Source: an uncultured Phaeodactylibacter sp. (GTDB lineage: Bacteria > Bacteroidota > Bacteroidia > Chitinophagales > Saprospiraceae). From it: a stretch of 6,847 nt of DNA. The notes under the pieces were generated by a model that did not search any database, had not been told where the DNA came from, and was given only the letters and a program-made list of their open reading frames with translations. This document shows, in pieces, positions 5,815-6,847 of this stretch. The translations under genes and the position numbers were made by a program. Within the stretch, counting starts at the first letter, position 1. The number at the start of each line of letters is the position of its first letter. The DNA lies in assembly GCA_913062745.1 (NCBI GenBank), contig CAJXXJ010000207.1, positions 1-6,847 on the forward strand, written 5' to 3'.

Positions 5815-6508
5815 CTCTTCGAAAGCCGTCAACTCCTCAATGTTCGTCAGAATAGCATCACAGCTTACCCCTGCCCTGACCGGGAGTACAGCCCGATATT
5901 ACTGCTCTCGAAGCACCGCAGCCCTCCGGTGCCTCCGGACAGATATACCACTTCCCAGGGCAATACGTAATGCCTCAATGGGCCGATCCCCTGTACGATC
6001 GTGTCCTGTTCCCTATAGGTCATGTCAAAATAATCGAATTGGTATTCAACGTGCATCCATGGCAAGCTCACCGCATTGATTTCTATATGCCCGGTTATCG
6101 ATTACGGTAGTGGACATGCTTTCTTCCCCCGCTGCGTCGTAATCTGTAGTGGTCCGCCAGGTATCGCCAGGCGCAGCACCGAATTGAATTAGGGTATCGA
6201 ATGCACTGAGCGCCTCGTTCCATAGGTAAAGGGTCGCATCAGACTCCCGGAAAATCAAAGGAGTACGTGTGGTCACCTCCAATTCACCCATCCAGCCGTA
6301 CTGGTAATAAGTCCTTTTGAAAACGGCTCCTGTTTCGGCCCCGTTGAGCAGCGTATTCCATATGGGCATACCCGGAAGACAATTGGGACAGCAAGCCATG
6401 ATACCACCGCGAATCTTAATTTATCTAGGTTTGGGCATATAGCCCATTGATTGGAAGGAGAATGGATATGGTCAGAAGGAGTGCTTTTATTTTTGTTTTG
6501 TCTAGCAT
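5581..6508 (-). pseudogene. Secreted type IX secretion cargo protein, frameshifted
   Basis: Pieces of one gene lie in order in three phases. Bases 6508-6425 encode a 27-residue signal peptide (MLDKTKIK, a hydrophobic core, ending in LYAQT) and then stop. Bases 6399-6065 encode a body segment (MPIWNTLLNGAETGAVF through FGAAPGDTW to NQCGEL), then 6064-5868 continue in another phase (PWMHVEYQFDYFDMTYREQD to FESSNIGLYSRSGQG), then 5868-5581 return to the body's first phase (VSCDAILTNIEEL, then the sorting domain). The body breaks fall at a T pair (6065-6064, one base too many) and a G run (5871-5868, one base too few), and they cancel. Between signal peptide and body, both frames hit stops (6427-6425 and 6423-6421), so a larger lesion is needed there. 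Intact, the product would be exported by Sec and then through the outer membrane. Either a pseudogene or, in the body, two homopolymer sequencing errors. Confidence 0.75.
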
Positions 6509-6735
6509 GAGATATTGGTTTAGGAATAATGCATCGATCGTTTTTCAAATCTAACTACGCTGCGCTAGCGGGCTCAAGGCTCTTGCCAGGGAGCTTGCTC
6601 TCAGTCTTTAAAAGGATCCGGCAGGTTCTTTCTAGCAAAAGCCTTGGATTAAGCTCTACACCAGCAAGGCTTTGAAGAGCTCGGGCAGCGCACCAAGCAA
6701 GCACCTTACTTAGCAGATTGCATTTGCCAGGTAAA
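6509..6735. other. Intergenic stretch with an imperfect hairpin
   Basis: No convincing gene is seen between the right-hand terminator and the broken cargo gene. A 61-codon minus-strand frame starts within the terminator stem and has no recognisable features. An inverted repeat, AAAGCCTTG (6638-6646) and CAAGGCTTT (6665-6673), encloses an 18-base loop. No strong promoter match precedes the ATG at 6508. Confidence 0.4.
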
Positions 6736-6770
6736 AGCACCCCCGGCGAAAGTAGTGCGCCGGGGATGCT
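6731..6770 (-). terminator. Rho-independent terminator of the right-edge gene
   Basis: Bases 6736-6748 pair with 6758-6770: a 13-bp stem with one C/A mismatch and a GC-rich CCCCGGCG core, around a 9-base loop. Read on the minus strand, it begins five bases after the stop codon at 6776 and is followed by TTTTAC. On the plus strand no T run follows, so it acts for the minus-strand gene. Confidence 0.75.
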
Positions 6771-6775
6771 TCAAC

Positions 6776-6847
6776 CTACCGTAAGATAACCAATTTTTGG
6801 GTCGCTAAACGATGATTGGGCAGGTGAAGGGGCGAGGGGCATAAGCG
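6776..6847 (-). CDS. C-terminal end of a protein, probably type IX secretion cargo, 5' end outside window
   Basis: From the right edge one minus-strand frame is open for 23 codons to a TAG at 6778-6776. It ends in HRLATQKLVILR. The pattern (aliphatic and basic residues, then A-T-x-K-L-V-I-x-R at the very end) is that of the last strand of a type IX sorting domain, and the hairpin directly downstream supports a true gene end. With so little sequence the assignment remains an inference, but the gene on this strand is the natural upstream neighbour of the broken cargo gene, which carries the same kind of tail. Confidence 0.55.
   Translation of the reverse strand, partial: RLCPSPLHLPNHRLATQKLVILR

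Noticed and set aside
6638..6673. Inverted repeat as a small RNA or mobile-element end
   Set aside because: The 9-bp arms with an 18-base loop have no matching partner copy, target duplication or promoter nearby.
6555..6740. 61-codon minus-strand frame between the terminator and the broken cargo gene
   Set aside because: Its only start is a GTG inside the terminator stem, no promoter is seen, and no motif is recognised.

Overview
The window looks like Bacteroidota DNA, most likely from a Saprospiraceae/Lewinella-type lineage (the lineage is inference). Three points support the phylum. Two minus-strand coding stretches at the right end carry C-terminal sorting signals of the type IX secretion system, which is confined to this phylum. 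Candidate promoters fit the Bacteroidota pattern TTTG-N19-21-TAnnTTTG rather than -35/-10 boxes. No convincing Shine-Dalgarno sites precede the start codons. Base composition varies along the window: the left edge and the Pol IV gene are clearly GC-rich, while the Rpn-type nuclease gene and the right-hand third are poorer in G+C.

Layout, left to right. Positions 1-515 hold the C-terminal part of a FemAB/BioF2-like GNAT acetyltransferase, followed on the same strand by a small lipoprotein (549-1049). Converging on them from the minus strand is an Rpn-family PD-(D/E)XK nuclease (1059-2111), whose C-terminal motif is duplicated in tandem. Its promoter interlocks with that of the divergent DNA polymerase IV gene dinB (2316-3455): both -33 elements lie in one perfect 20-bp palindrome (2151-2170). 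After dinB, and apparently with its own promoter set almost on the start codon, comes an AAA-ATPase-like protein fused to a C-terminal PD-(D/E)XK nuclease domain (3507-5054).

Positions 5055-5580 contain no intact gene. They hold two short protein-like remnants, one per strand, whose stop codons overlap at 5230-5233. On the minus strand, 6508-5581 is a broken gene for a secreted type IX cargo protein: a clear signal peptide, then a body in which a one-base insertion and a one-base deletion cancel each other, then a sorting domain. At the right edge (6847-6776) is the last 23 codons of another minus-strand gene with a sorting-domain-like tail, followed five bases later by a strong hairpin terminator.

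Functionally, the middle of the window (Rpn nuclease, Pol IV, ATPase-nuclease) groups enzymes of DNA cleavage and damage-tolerant synthesis. The two nuclease families are commonly accessory and mobile-associated, and the remnants and broken gene to the right fit a region undergoing turnover. I see no tRNA, rRNA, CRISPR array or intact insertion sequence.
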